Source of the DNA: Haematobia irritans
Taxonomy: Eukaryota > Arthropoda > Insecta > Diptera > Muscidae
Direction: 5' to 3'
NCBI RefSeq assembly: GCF_050003625.1
Contig: NC_134398.1
Location: 58,303,641 to 58,367,640, forward strand
Length of the DNA: 64,000 nucleotides
Part shown: positions 11,214 to 22,856 of the stretch, one piece after another
Numbering within the stretch: position 1 is the stretch's first letter
Layout of the letters: each line of letters starts with the position of its first letter
Translations under genes and position numbers: made by a program
Notes under the pieces: generated by a model
What the model saw: only the letters and a program-made list of their open reading frames with translations
The model's database searches: none
Told to the model about the DNA's origin: nothing

Positions 11214-11400
11214 TTGGATATTTCTTTTATGCCTGATGAAGGTGATAGGGGATATTCAAAAGTAAAAACCGCTTGCTATATGTGCTACCATGGTGAGAAA
11301 AAAGGAAGCGTCATACAAGACAAAAATGTGGGCAATGTAAAAAACCAGCCTGTGTGGAACACAGCTGGGTGCAAACCAAATGCTACAGTTGCCAAAAATA
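11214..11400 (+). pseudogene. Possible piggyBac-like transposase C-terminal zinc-ribbon relic
   Basis: An open frame from 11214 reads through 'TACYMCYHGEKKGS', and after a +1 shift near 11325 the next frame reads 'KCGQCKKPACVEH' and then 'KCYSC'. Together this gives a C-x2-C ... C-x2-C-x4-C-x2-H ... C-x2-C pattern. Cysteine/histidine C-terminal domains of this kind are known in piggyBac-family (DDE_Tnp_1_7) transposases, so I infer a decayed C-terminus. No catalytic aspartates are visible upstream and the frame is shifted, so it is not functional. Another zinc-binding protein is possible. A TTAA MITE lies about 450 bp upstream, but the two need not be related. Confidence 0.35.
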
Positions 11401-11774
11401 TATATATTTTAAGTTTTTATTTCCTCTTCTTTTATTTGTATTATTTTCATATGAAATAATTCAAAACAAATCAACTAAAAGTATCTTAAACCACGATATT
11501 TACATTTGTAAATAGTGGCAGATTTTGAAGAAAAATACAAAAATGTATTAAAAAACTGCTATATTGTAAGAAATGTTGTTAAGTTTGTACATATTATGAA
11601 AGAGTACGAAAAATTAGCCAGTGAGTCCAAATTTCATAAAAATTGGATAAATATTGTTGATATGGCAATAGTGTCAAAAATGAAATATTTACATTTGTAT
11701 ATAGTGACAAAGCTATGGTTAAATATCATAAAAAATATAAATGTTATCTATGTGGCAAAATATCACAAAATGTT
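11401..11774. other. AT-rich stretch, unclassified
   Basis: This probably belongs to the same decayed element as 11214-11400. The phrase 'atatttacatttgtaaatagtg' has a partial echo at 11685-11708 ('atatttacatttgtatatagtg'), suggesting a degenerate internal repeat of about 190 bp. The short open frame 11515-11778 is not recognised. Confidence 0.3.
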
Positions 11775-11965
11775 TTAATTCACACCCAAAACACTGAATT
11801 CGGATCACACCTTATGAAGTAATGTTAATTCAGTGCAACGGCTGTTGAAATGGTGAACATCCATCCTATTAACACTAAAGAAATGCGTCTTCTATGCTAA
11901 GCAAAATTTGCATTCGTATTTTAAAGACATGAAATCTTTAACCTCACGACAATATTTTTTTCAGT
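11775..11965 (+). repeat. Fragments of the CCCAGC-TIR element and family G, joined
   Basis: 11775-11875 matches the CCCAGC-TIR element ('gaattcggatcacacctt', 'agtgcaacggctgttgaaat'). 11880-11965 matches family G ('gaaatgcgtcttct', 'catgaaatctttaacctcac'). The join is direct. Confidence 0.5.
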
Positions 11966-11966
11966 G

Positions 11967-12608
11967 CACGATCTAAACTGTTATGGTATTCGTCAGAAAT
12001 GTTTTTCTTCCAGTTAAAAGAACATGCTCACAACCTAAAATGTTTTGATTTTTATGAAAAAAAAACTTTTTTCGTCGTCGATTTTCTAAGGACGCTACTT
12101 GAGAAAAGAAAACACAAAATTAACTATGTATATTTATTTGTTTTTATTTATTTATAGACTAATTCATTGTTTATTTGTATTTATAATGTCGTGCAAGCAA
12201 ACATCACATATTTTTACACACTCTATTTTGGTTCAATTTCGACAATAAGTTATCATTCCATATTTACTTTGTGCCCATCAAATGTACAAACGCAGACATC
12301 AAGTAACTTCAAATCATCATGTAACTGCAAAAAAACAGGTACATTTTCAATTACACTTCCTTTTTTGGGTTCACATTAAACCACGTGCCACTTCTGAATG
12401 AATAAATTAACATAAAACACATGATTTTACCGACCATGTAATGGTCTCAAATTCAATCATTTGAATAATAGAACATGTTTGCGGCATTTGAGAACCATTT
12501 AAATGCTTATTGCCAGCATACATTTTTCTCTGTTCGAAAATTATTCTTGCAAAAACAAAATACATGGACAGTTATATGCTCTTGATAAGCATTAAATGTG
12601 GCAACCAG
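11967..12608. mobile_element. CACGCA-MITE, truncated second copy
   Basis: This matches the interior of 7480-8632 from 'cacgatctaaa' to 'gcattaaatg..gcaacca', with an internal deletion. Both TIRs are lost. Its 3' side runs into a GAGTCG-rich repeat. Confidence 0.6.
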
Positions 12609-12710
12609 GGCTGTGGAGTCGAGTCAATTTTGCTCGACTCCGGCTCCGACTCCAGCATTTCTTATTAGCTTCGTCTCCGACTCCGGAGTCGACTCCAGGT
12701 GGTGTACCTA
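12609..12710. repeat. GAGTCG/CGACTC-rich low-complexity repeat
   Basis: Alternating 'gactcc', 'gctccgactcc' and 'ggagtcg' words make a short, strand-symmetric, GC-richer island that can form hairpins. Similar 'ctgtggagtcgagtc' repeats occur widely in insect genomes. No gene is seen. Confidence 0.45.
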
Positions 12711-13144
12711 AATCTCATTTTAACAGTATTCAAATTGTAATTTTAAGGTGTAGTGTTCCAAAAATATACCGATTTAAGTATTCTATTTTGCCATATGTCA
12801 AAAAGAACTCTAATTTTTGATACGACTCGACGACAAATCTCATTTCGGGTCAACTAAAATACGACGCAAGGCTATATAGAGACCACATCAAAATATGGGT
12901 AGATAACAACAATCTCCAGAATATGAAGTTATAAAAACACAAAATTTCACAAAATAATTAAGCTTCCAGAAGTTTAAGAAGTAAAATCCTGGTATTGGTC
13001 TATTTAGACATTTTATAAAAAATAAATCTACATAAAAACGAAAAATACACAAACATCAAAATGTCGGGCTAATCAGACAGAAAGTTTAGATGTTAAAAAA
13101 TATACTCGTAATGTGTCGGATATATAAAACAAACATAACCGCCA
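12711..13144. other. No gene recognised
   Basis: AT-rich sequence without a match elsewhere in the window that I can see. It leads into a lineage 2 copy. Confidence 0.3.
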
Positions 13145-13887
13145 TAAATTAGGACACTCATATAAGTGGCCAATCTTTTACTCCGATTTAATTGAAATTT
13201 TGCACATGGAGTAGAATTAGCATTGTAGCTATGCGTGCCAAATTTGGTTGAAATCGGTTCAGATTTAGATATCGTTCCCATATATAGCTTTCGCCCAATT
13301 TTCACTCATATGACCATAGAGGCCAATTTTTTGCTCCGATTTAGTTGAAATTTTGCACAGGGAATAGAATTAGCATTGTAGCTATGCTTGCCAAATTTGG
13401 TTGAAATCGGTTCAGATTTAGATATAGCTCCCATATGTATGTTTTTCTGATTTCGACAAAAATTGTCAAAATACCAACATTTTCCTTGTAAAATCGCCAC
13501 TACTTAGTCGAAAAGTTGTAAAAATGACTCAAATTTTCCTAAACTTCTAATACATATATATCGAGCAATAAATCATAAATAAACTTTTGCGAAGTTTCCT
13601 TAAAATTGCTTCAGATTTAAATAATTTCCCATATTTTTTACTAACATTGTGTTCCACCCTAGTGTATTAGCCGACTTAAATTTTGAGACTATAGATTTTG
13701 TAGAAGTCTATTAAATTCTGTCCAGATCGAGTGATATTTAAATGTATGTATTTGGGACAAACCTTTATATATAGCCCCCAACACATTTGGCGGATGTGAT
13801 ATGGTATCGAAAATTTAGATCTACAAAGTGGTGCAGGGTATAATGTAGTCGGCCCCGCCCGACTTTGGACTTTCCTTACTTGTTTTT
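13145..13887 (-). mobile_element. INE-1/Helitron-like element, lineage 2, head and part of array
   Basis: The end at 13815-13885 ('ggtgcagggtataatgtagt', then 'cggccccgcccgactt' and 'ttccttacttgttttt') is the lineage 2 head on the minus strand. The stretch 13510-13810 matches 25610-25960 in reverse, including the 'ttagccgacttaaattttga' block. About two array units remain. The 3' end is missing. Confidence 0.7.
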
Positions 13888-15245
13888 ACTCGTATCGATT
13901 CCTTATAGTCAGGCATATTTCTATATTTTATTTTATCACAATCTCATTTATAGTAGTAAATTTTACAAAGATTTCTCTATACGAGCTTTACTATTTGTAA
14001 TCAGCGATTCTTAAATTTGAATAGACATTCTAAGAATATACAAGAAATGAATAATATTATCACTATAAATATAAATATTTATCTTGAAATTTCATAAAAA
14101 TTTTATAGTTCGGCAATAAACGTGTAGTGAAGATGAATATGGGCACATTTGCTTTAACTCTTTCCTCTTTTGTCTTTTTTTCCTTCTTTGTGGTATAAAT
14201 GGCCTTTGTTTTAAAACAAAAAAAGAATAAACGCTTTAAGGATATTTGTTGAATGAATCCTACAAAATCTACCATTCCTCCTCGACAAAGAACAAAATTG
14301 CTGTAGTTTAAATACCATAAACTATATTTAATTGCAGTATTGTTGCTACCATTACCCAACTGGCAATCAACGGCAAATGACCAACAGTTGCCCGGAAAAC
14401 ATAACAACATGCTGAGAATCTAAGTGGTGTGCGTGCAAAACTTCCAATAGTAGTGTTAAGACACATTGTCATTGCTGGTGCCACACAAAACGTGGTACAA
14501 CATGAAATTTATATTCTCGTATCTTAAATACTTTCGAGATAAACTAAGCAAAAGAAAAATGTATTTAATGCAAGTATTTCATATCAATGTGATTTGTTGT
14601 TTTTTTTTTTTTTCTTCAAATAGAATGGATTTATAAGAGTTCATGTGAAATAGTGTACATTTTTAAAATGTTCTTTTTAACGGGTGGAAAAGGATACAAG
14701 GGAGCAAAAGGGGTGAAAGTAAAATAAACTCAAAACATAACAACTAAGTGAAGTCTAATGTCGGGCGATACCGACTACTATACCCTTCAACACTATGTGC
14801 ACGAAAAGAACCAAGTATATACACCCTTAAAAAAATCGCTTTTGTAACATATACCCCCAACACATTCTGCTTCAAGCATATATATTTTCAGTATTGGTAA
14901 AAACAAAATATTGTTTGCATTGTGTAGTGGAACTTTTTAGACGCAACATAAATTTTATTTATTATTTAATTTAAAATTATTTTGTCATTTATTTTCTATA
15001 ATGCATAAGCTGGTCGAAAATATTCGTGGGTAAACTTGGCACCTGCGCTTCACTTTGTGTTAATTCCTGGGATAGGCCTTATACTCAAATCATTGATCTT
15101 CAATATGAATTGTATTTTTACACAGCGACGGATATGGGTTCATCGTAAATTACTCAATAGAAAGAACAAGACCAAGAGACTATTTTTCTTATTGATTCAT
15201 TTCATTCATTCATTTTTTTGGTAACGATGCATTTGCGTTTTTTTA
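13888..15245. other. No gene recognised
   Basis: About 1.35 kb of AT-rich DNA. A 115-codon open frame on the minus strand (14063-14410) has low-complexity Lys-rich and Phe-rich segments and no recognised domain. A possible lineage 2-like remnant is at about 14755-14900 ('gtcgggcgatacc', 'tatacccttcaacactatg'). Confidence 0.35.
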
Positions 15246-15600
15246 TACCTTCCACCATACGATAGGGGGTATATTAAATTTGTCATTCAGTTTGTAACAC
15301 ATCGAAATATTGCTCTAAGACCCCATAAAGTTGAAATTACGCTAACTTCCGAACGAAACAAGCTATCGGCTTGAAACTTGGCACAAGTAGTTGTTATTGA
15401 TTTATATGGGGGATATACGTAAAAGTGGTCCTATTTGGTCCATTTGCAATACCATCCGATCCGGCTGAAATTTGGTACATGGTGTAAGTATATGGTCTCT
15501 AACAACTATCTAAAAATTGGTCAACATCGGTCCATAATTATATATAGCCCACCATGTCCATATCGCTCTATAGTTATATATAGCCGATCCCCAAAAATAA

Positions 15601-15840
15601 TCTACCAAAATTTTATTTCTATAGACAATTTTGTCAAAATTTTATTACTATACAAAATTGGGTCAAGATTTTATTTCTATAGAAAATTTGGTCAAAATTT
15701 TATTGCTATAGAAAATTTTGTCAAAATTTTATTTCTATAGAAAATTTAGTCAAAATTTTATTTCTATAGAAAATTTTGTCAAAATTTTATTTCTATAGAA
15801 AATTTTGTCAAAATTTTATTTCTTAGAAAATTTTGTCAAA
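15601..15840. repeat. 29-bp minisatellite (CTATAGAAAATTTTGTCAAAATTTTATTT)
   Basis: About eight units of 'tatagaaaattttgtcaaaa' plus 'ttttatttc'. The unit contains the palindromic word 'ctatag' and complementary 'aaaatttt' blocks, so each unit can fold back. It is the internal array of lineage 1b elements. Open frames here are products of the repeat. Confidence 0.85.
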
Positions 15841-15868
15841 CTGAATTATTTACGTATTTAATCGGCCT

Positions 15869-17718
15869 TTTTATACCCACCACCATAGGATGGGGGGTAT
15901 ATTAACTTTGTCATTCCGTTTGTAACACATCGAAATATTGCTCTAAGACCCCATAAAGTATATATATTCTGGGTCGTGGTGAAATTCTGAGTCGATCTGA
16001 GCATGTCCGTCCGTCCGTCTGTTGAAATCACGCTAACTTCCGAACGAAACAAGCTATCGACTTGAAACTTGGCACAAGTAGTTGTTATTGATGTAGGTCG
16101 GATGGTATTGCAAATGGGCCATATCGGTCCACTTTTACGTATAGCCCCCATATAAACGGACCCCAAAATTTGGCTTGCGAGGCCTCTAAGAGAAGCAAAT
16201 TTCATCCGATCCGGCTGAATTTTGGTACATGGTGTTAGTATATGGTCTCTAACAACCACGCAAAAATTGGTCCACATCGGTCCATAATTATATATAGCCC
16301 CCATATAAACCGATCCCCCGATTTGGTTTGCAAGGCCCCTAAGAGAAGCAAATTTCATCCGATCCGGCTGAAATTTGGTACATGGTGTCAGTATATGGTC
16401 TCTAACAACCATGCAAAAATTGGTCGACATCGGTCCATAATTATATATAGCCCCCATATAAACCGATCCCCCGATTTGGCTTGCGAGGCCTCTAAGAGAA
16501 GCAAATTTCATCCGATCCGGCTGAAATTTGGTACATGGTGTTAGTATATAGTCTCTAACAACCATGCAAAAATTGGTCCACATCGGTCCATAATTATATA
16601 TAGCCCCCATATAAACCGATCCTCCGATTTGGCTTGCGAGGCCTCTAAGAGAAGCAAATTTCATCCGATCCGGCTGAAATTTGGTACGTGATGTTAGCAT
16701 ATGGTCTCTAACAACCATGCAAAAATTGGTCCACATCGGTTCATAATTATATATAGCCCCCATATAAACCGATCACCAGATTTGACCTCCGGAACCCCTT
16801 GGAAGACCAAAATTCATCTGATTCAGTTGAAATTTGGTACGTGGTGTTAATATATGGCCTCAAACCCCCATGCAAAAATTGGTCGATATCGGTCCATAAT
16901 TATATATAGGCCCCATATAAACCGATCCCCAGATTTGACCCCCAGAGCCCCTTGGAAGGGCAAAATTCTTCCCATTCGGTTGGAATTTGGTACGTGATGT
17001 TGGTGTATGGTATCCAACAACCATGCAGGAATTGGTTCATATGAGTCCATAATTATATATAGCTCCCATATAAACCGATCCCCAGATTTGACCTCCGGTG
17101 CCTTTTGGAGAAGCAAAATTCATCCGATCTGCTTGAAATTTGGTACGTGGTGGTAGTATATGATATTTAACAACCATGCCAAAAATGGTCCATATCAGTC
17201 CATAATCGTGCATAGCCCCATATAAACCGATCCCGAGATTTGGTTTTGGAACCTCTTGGAGGAGCAAATTTAATCCGAGTGAGTTGAAATTTGGTACGTT
17301 GTGCTAGTATATAGTCGTTAACAACCATGCCTAACTAGGTTCATATCGGTCTATAGTTATATATGGCCCTCAGATAAATCGATCCCCAATCACACAAAAA
17401 ATGGTCCATATCAAGTTCATGATTGTATATAGCCCCCATATAAGCGACCCCCATATTTCAATTCTGGCTCTCTACGTACAAAAAGTCCATATCGATTCGT
17501 AATTATTTGTAGACTTAACTATACATAACTTTTTTGTCTAATATATACCATGTATGGACTAAATCACAATTTAGAAAACGATGTTAAGAAGTTTTAAGAT
17601 ACCACATCCCAAGTAATTCGATTGTGGATGATAGTCTTTCGTAGAAGTTTCTACGCAATCCATGGTGGTGGGTACATAAGATTCGGCCTGGCCGAACTTG
17701 CGGCCTTATATACTTGTT
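15869..17718 (-). mobile_element. INE-1/Helitron-like element, lineage 1a, complete
   Basis: This is the best-preserved 1a copy. The head is at 17500-17718, and the array of at least eight units spans about 16130-17420. The phrase 'tccataatta' (or its variant) occurs at 16281, 16434, 16587, 16740, 16893, 17046 and 17199, a constant 153-bp step. The 3' end with hairpin is at 15869-15905. A 301-codon open frame (15858-16763, minus) persists only because 153 is a multiple of three. Confidence 0.85.
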
Positions 17719-17850
17719 TTGTTTAATATGTACTAACTTATAATTGAGAAGACGGTGTTAAGAAATTTTAAGATAACCTGCCATCGGCAAGTGTTACCGC
17801 AACCCAAGTAATTCGATTGTGGATGACAGTCTTTAGTACAAGTTTCTATA

Positions 17851-20769
17851 CACTGAAAAAACAGTGAACCCTTTTCCATTGCAAAATGAACTAAACTGTA
17901 GTAATATTGACCATGATTTAGCCCTTAAGATTTTTTTCAACTTGTCTAGTTTATAATTTTCTTAAATTTTAGTTCATCTATAACATTGTAGTTTAGTTCA
18001 TTTTTACAACACCATAAGATTTATATACACCTACCAAGTTAAAAAGTCAGTATTATTTTGGTTTACTTGCTTATTTTGTGGGAAACCCGATAATAAAATT
18101 TGGTTAACAGTCTCTTTAAAATGTCGACGACTAGACTATTTTTAAATCAATCATTCCACAGTATAGAGAAATTAAATAATTAAAGGAACAACAAACCGTA
18201 TTACTATTATGAGAATTTTCATATATTAAAATTAAACTATCTTTAAGCAAAAGTACTTTATTATAAAAACTTATGATGAAAGTTCTTAATACAATGTTTT
18301 TTGTGAATAAAAATTATGACCACATGGAAAAGAGAGTAGTTCATTTGAACCCGCTGTTTGGACATTTTGACTTATCCTTTTTTTATTCATCGTAGGTAGT
18401 TTTTTCACATATCTTGCTGGAAAAAATGGAAACAAAAATGAAAATTGTTAAAAATTAACACCATGTAATGAAATATAATTTTTAATTCTTCATTTTAGCT
18501 TGTAACTTACCATATTTGGGGCATTTTATCAAGTGGTGTAAAGAATTCAACTTTTCTTTGGAAAACGTATCTCATAAAATTTGTACCTGAAACAATTAGA
18601 GAAATAATGAAGTATTCTATATAAACTCATAAAACTGTTATCGATGTGAAGGATATAATAGGGGATATAATGTTATCGATGTGAAGGATATAATAAAATA
18701 AATATTCTGGTTGAAAGAAAGCCAAAGTTTTAATATAAAACTTACCAATTCTCTATTAAATTGTACGCTGAGGGGAAATATAAAAAGTTGTCCAAATTTA
18801 TTTGGGTTACTCTAAAATTAAATATTAAATAAAATTATTAAATAAGTTTTCAAAAAATCTAATGAAAAAAAAAAATATGCATTAAAAACCAAATATTCTT
18901 GATAACCCTAGACAGTCATCATTTGTCAAAATGACGACACGTAATTTAATTTTCGATTTAAAATGAATTTTAGTCTATTGGGAAAAGGTGAATTTAAGTT
19001 ATACTAATTCGACCGTTTTATGAATTTTTGTTTTATACTACTTAAAACCAAATTGAATAAGAAAATAAACTCAAGTTTGGTTCACTTTTTCGCTCACGAT
19101 GAAAATTTTAGCGTCTTGAAATGAGCCGTAGTCAAAATGACAAAGGCTGTTAATGTACAAAAAATAAGGATGACTGTCCAGGGCTAAAAGAAAGTTAAAG
19201 AATCCTTACCAATTCACTATTAAATTATAGGCAAAGGAGTACTAACAATTTGTCCAAATGTTTAAGGGGTTATTCTGAAATTAAATATTAAATATTAAAT
19301 ATTTCATTAAAAATATTACATTGGTTTCCAAAAAATTTGATTAAAGAAATACTAAAATAAGGTATTAAAAACCTGTAATTTTGATGATAAAAAGGTCATA
19401 AAAATGTAAATATTCTAGTTGAAAGAAAGCCAATTTTTAAAAACTTACCAATTCTCTACCTTTTTAAATTTGTTTTAATCCGTCTGGAGTTGCTCTGAAA
19501 TTAAATATCGCTTTTACAACAAAGAAAAACATTAAACTGGTTTCAAAAAAAAAAAAAAAAAAAAAAAAATTAACAAATAATAATATACATAAAAAATATT
19601 CTTTTCAAAAGAAAGCCATATTAAAAAAATACTTACCAATTTATGAATAAACTATACGCTGAGATATTACAAAAATTTTCCAAATTCATCTGGAATTGAA
19701 TATTAATTTTTTACATTGAATAATGAAAATTTCAATACACTTTCAATTTCAACATATTTTACTAAATATTCTTAATAACTTTTTTCTAAACTACCGATAA
19801 AATATTAATAACTTTCATTTAAAAGGTTTAATAAACAAACACCAATATATGACTCAAAAATCCAAAATATTCCATGCCTTTATATTCCCTTGTTGCATAC
19901 CTACTTAAAAGATGCAACAGCCCACGCCAACGCCAACTATACAACTGAAGCATGCCAAACAAAACCAAGCAAAGTCAAAACATTCCTACAACAACAAAAA
20001 CACATGTGCCTTTATTGAAAACAACACCTCATCCAGCCAAATAAACCATCCGCGAATAACAAACACACACACACAAACCACTAAATGGACAAAAATAAAA
20101 ACAACCCCACGCTCATGTATACACAACAAAACTCAAGTAACATCATCTTTACATTAATCACATTCCACTATTCCGATAAAGATCTCTGTACTATGCATTA
20201 GTTCATCGCATCTGCTGACAATTTACTCTAAGAATAATATTCGTAAAGGCACACCAGTTTATGAGCGATGAAACGTTTAACTTAAAATTTGCAAAATTTT
20301 CATGAAATGTGATCTACCATTTTTGACGAAAATGTCTATAAATTTAATTACATGTGAACTAAAAATATTTCATTGGGTAATTTTTTACCAACAATTATTA
20401 ACTATAGGAATTGTCAGTAAGAAATTGCTATCCACTTTCAAGTTCATTTTTCGTAAAAAAATATTTTCTCATACAAAAAAATCTTATAGTAAATTGCACT
20501 TATTATTTACAAAATATTTTACATTTCACAAGTAGTTTTATAGCATTAAAAACGAATTTTTAACTATCAGTTAAGAAATTTTTTAAGGAAATTTCCATCG
20601 TATTTTGTAGGCCATGAACTAAACGATTGCTACTTAGAATTTGTAAAATTTCCTTTCGAGTAGTTAATTTTCGTTCAAGATACGAAAAATGAACTAAAAT
20701 TCTGGAAAATTCTTGTAATAAATTATTGTAAAAATCTTCTTAATTTTACGAGACACTTTTTTTTCTGTG
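17851..20769. mobile_element. 2.9 kb TA-flanked TIR element with internal repeats
   Basis: The ends 'cactgaaaaaacagtg' and 'cacttttttttctgtg' are imperfect inverted repeats flanked by TA (17849-17850, 20770-20771). The element interrupts a lineage 1b head, which resumes at 20772 with 'caatccatggtgg'. Inside are four degenerate units with 'gaaagccaa..ttaccaattc' (about 18713, 19185, 19419 and 19605), A-tracts (19542-19569) and a C/A-rich segment (19912-20157) with an 81-codon open frame of unknown nature. No transposase is recognised. Confidence 0.6.
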
Positions 20770-20830
20770 TACAATCCATGGTGGAGGGTACATAAGATTC
20801 GGCAGAACTTCCGGCCGTTATACTTGTTTT

Positions 20831-21600
20831 TCTTTCTTTTTTCCAACTGACTTCAGTTAATTTCTGATTGTATCTTACATCAATTGATCTAGTGAAACTC
20901 GTCTTGGTAAAAATTTGGAAAATTTGTTGGGAAAATCTTTGTGAAAGAATATAATTTAAAACAAAAAAATAAAAATAATAAATAAGTCGGTCTTTCGTGC
21001 AACAACCATGTTTATCATTTTTACTATAACAATGGCATTTTATGGTATTTTTAGTACCAAGTGAAACTTATGTTGCCAGAGTGAAATGACCAACATGATT
21101 TGACAGTTTGTCTTTACACACCGCTCTGATAGTTCAAGCTGAACCAAGAATCGCGAAATTTATTCTTTTGTCAAACTTCCGGCAGACAACATCAAATAGC
21201 TTCCTAAATTCAGTGTACAGAAACATAAAAATCCGATATAAAAGTCTCGATCCTTGACTATTCTTCTAAGAATAAATATTTAAAAGAATCCAAATAACGA
21301 ACATAATAAACTGGCATTAAAATTTTTTAGGTAAATTTCGGAATTAGGTTCTAACGAATATATTTTGACGAGGCCTTGCGATTTTAGGTCCAACGTGACT
21401 ATACCATTTTTCCGACTTCCCCATCGTGGAATCTATGGTGCTCTATTCCGAGAGCACAGGGAATACATTTTCAAGAGGGTCCCACAACACACGCCAGGCC
21501 AAGAATTTATTTACCATCGCAGAGACAATTTGAGATCACCTTACCCACAGGATAAGCTGAAGCACCTATCTGCAATACATCAGGTGTGAAAAAACCCCTC
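20831..21600. other. No gene recognised
   Basis: The stretch 21360-21600 is less AT-rich than its surroundings and holds a 74-codon open frame (21365-21589) that I do not recognise. It runs directly into a lineage 1 3' end at about 21601. It could be single-copy DNA or an unknown element. Confidence 0.3.
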
Positions 21601-21671
21601 CAGTATTAGCGTAATTTCAATAGACGGACGTGGCCAGAACGACTCAGAATTTCACCACGACCCAGTATATA

Positions 21672-22856
21672 CAGTCGAAGCTCGGTTTAACGAACGATAT
21701 ATTGTCAGGCCCTTTCGTTATTTAGAAATATTCGTTAAATCGAACGGGAATATTAAATCTTAACTTTTATTGAAAATCGTAGTTTTTTTTTTTACCAGTT
21801 GAGTAAAAATTCATAAGCATTTGGAAAAATTAAATTACAGAGGCATTTAAAAAAAAATATTACTTTAAATAATCTTTAAAAACTGATGAACTTGATATAT
21901 CTAGGTTAGTTTAGATAGACGAATTCCTTAATTTGTTTCCAGTCCCCTGTTTCAAGATGGGTCAGGCATAGGTAGTGTTCATAGTAACATCATCTTAAAA
22001 TGTCCAACATACACCATTACTCTGCTGTTCCTGTCGGCATAGATGTACTCTCAACGCTAGATTCCAATTTCGGCCGAGCACCAAAAAAGTTTTTCATCGG
22101 TAGTTTCTCCCACTAAGTAATGATGCTGTTATTCCTGTGTATTTCATAGATTCTCTTCAGCTATAAGAAGGAGGTTCTTTGTCATTGAGCTATATATAGA
22201 ATCGGGTAGCCCTCATTAATAAGAGAAAAATTCACCACAAGTCCAACTGGCGATCCTACGAAAATCTCTTGATTTTAAAATCTTATTGGATCAGACATTT
22301 ACCTATGGGTCAACATATTCCAAAAGTTTTTTCCTTTCTGGTGCAATTGGTATACATAAAATAATACCGGTTCCTAAGGGTTTGTCCAAACTGGTTAATG
22401 AGGACCTGTCTAGTCCTACAAAGTTCTCCCAGGTCGTGTCCTTTGGAATGAGTCCAAGCCGTGTCCTGCAGTGTAAATTTACCCCGTCAATGACAAATCC
22501 GTGTTAAAGTGACCGATCACGAACATACGTTTCGACCAGGACTGGGACTGATCCATTCACATCAGGGAGTAGTCCTGTATGGGTTCTGGGGTAGATCCAG
22601 ACAGCGGAACTGTCACTCCATCTAACATAACTTTACCTAGTTACCCGACCATTGAATATGTGTTTCCAAACATTTGATCGTGAAATTTTGCTGATTTTTT
22701 GTTGTTTATTTCCTTAAGATTAAAAGCATTTTCGTTAAATCGATCGTAAATTTTGTTCAACCGTTCGTTACTTAGAATACTCAACGTTAAAAATCTGGCC
22801 GTTCGTTAAATTGGATTTTCGCTAAATGGGATATTCGTTAAACAGAGCTTCGACTG
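21672..22856. mobile_element. Tigger/pogo-like element, 1185 bp, non-autonomous
   Basis: The left end 'cagtcgaagctcggtttaac' and the complement of the right end 'gttaaacagagcttcgactg' are inverted repeats with one mismatch. TA flanks both sides (21670-21671, 22857-22858). Sub-terminal copies of 'ttcgttaaat' recur near both ends, as expected for transposase sites. It contains a degenerate SINE (22068-22250) and unassigned sequence with a 73-codon open frame (22286-22507). No DDE transposase is visible. Confidence 0.8.
22068..22250 (+). mobile_element. Degenerate SINE body
   Basis: The order of landmarks 'gagcaccaaaaaagttttt', 'aataatgatgctg'-like, 'cagctataagaaggaggttc' and 'tttgtcattgagct' follows the body of the SINE at 54536-54862 with many substitutions. 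The tRNA-like head is not recognisable. It is older than the other copies and lies inside the Tigger-like element. Confidence 0.6.

Larger units (their letters stand above)
15246..20830 (-). mobile_element. Lineage 1b element split by two nested insertions
   Basis: Three separated pieces join into one 1b element on the minus strand. They are the head (20770-20830 plus 17719-17850), the minisatellite (15601-15853) and the array with 3' end (15246-15600). The pieces meet exactly as in the intact 1b copy at 59070-60486: head, 'ggccgattaaatacg', minisatellite, 'gtagattatttttgg', array, hairpin end. A lineage 1a element (15869-17718) and a 2.9 kb TIR element (17851-20769) interrupt it. The element itself is only about 0.8 kb. 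Confidence 0.7.

Noticed and set aside
11225..11245. Third hammerhead candidate at 'cctgatgaagg'
   Set aside because: The CTGATGA core is not followed by a stem II and GAAA, and no stem I partner exists.
14063..14410. 115-codon minus-strand open frame
   Set aside because: No recognised domain, biased Lys/Phe composition, no supporting context.
15858..16763. 301-codon open frame as a gene
   Set aside because: Same explanation: read-through of lineage 1a array units whose length is a multiple of three. It begins inside the array with no head or signal.
16130..17420. CRISPR-like array (regular repeats and spacers)
   Set aside because: Whole 153-bp units are repeated with gradual divergence, there are no unique spacers, and the DNA is eukaryotic.
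19912..20157. 81-codon Thr/Asn/Gln-rich open frame
   Set aside because: Low-complexity C/A-rich sequence within a TIR element; no sign of coding constraint.
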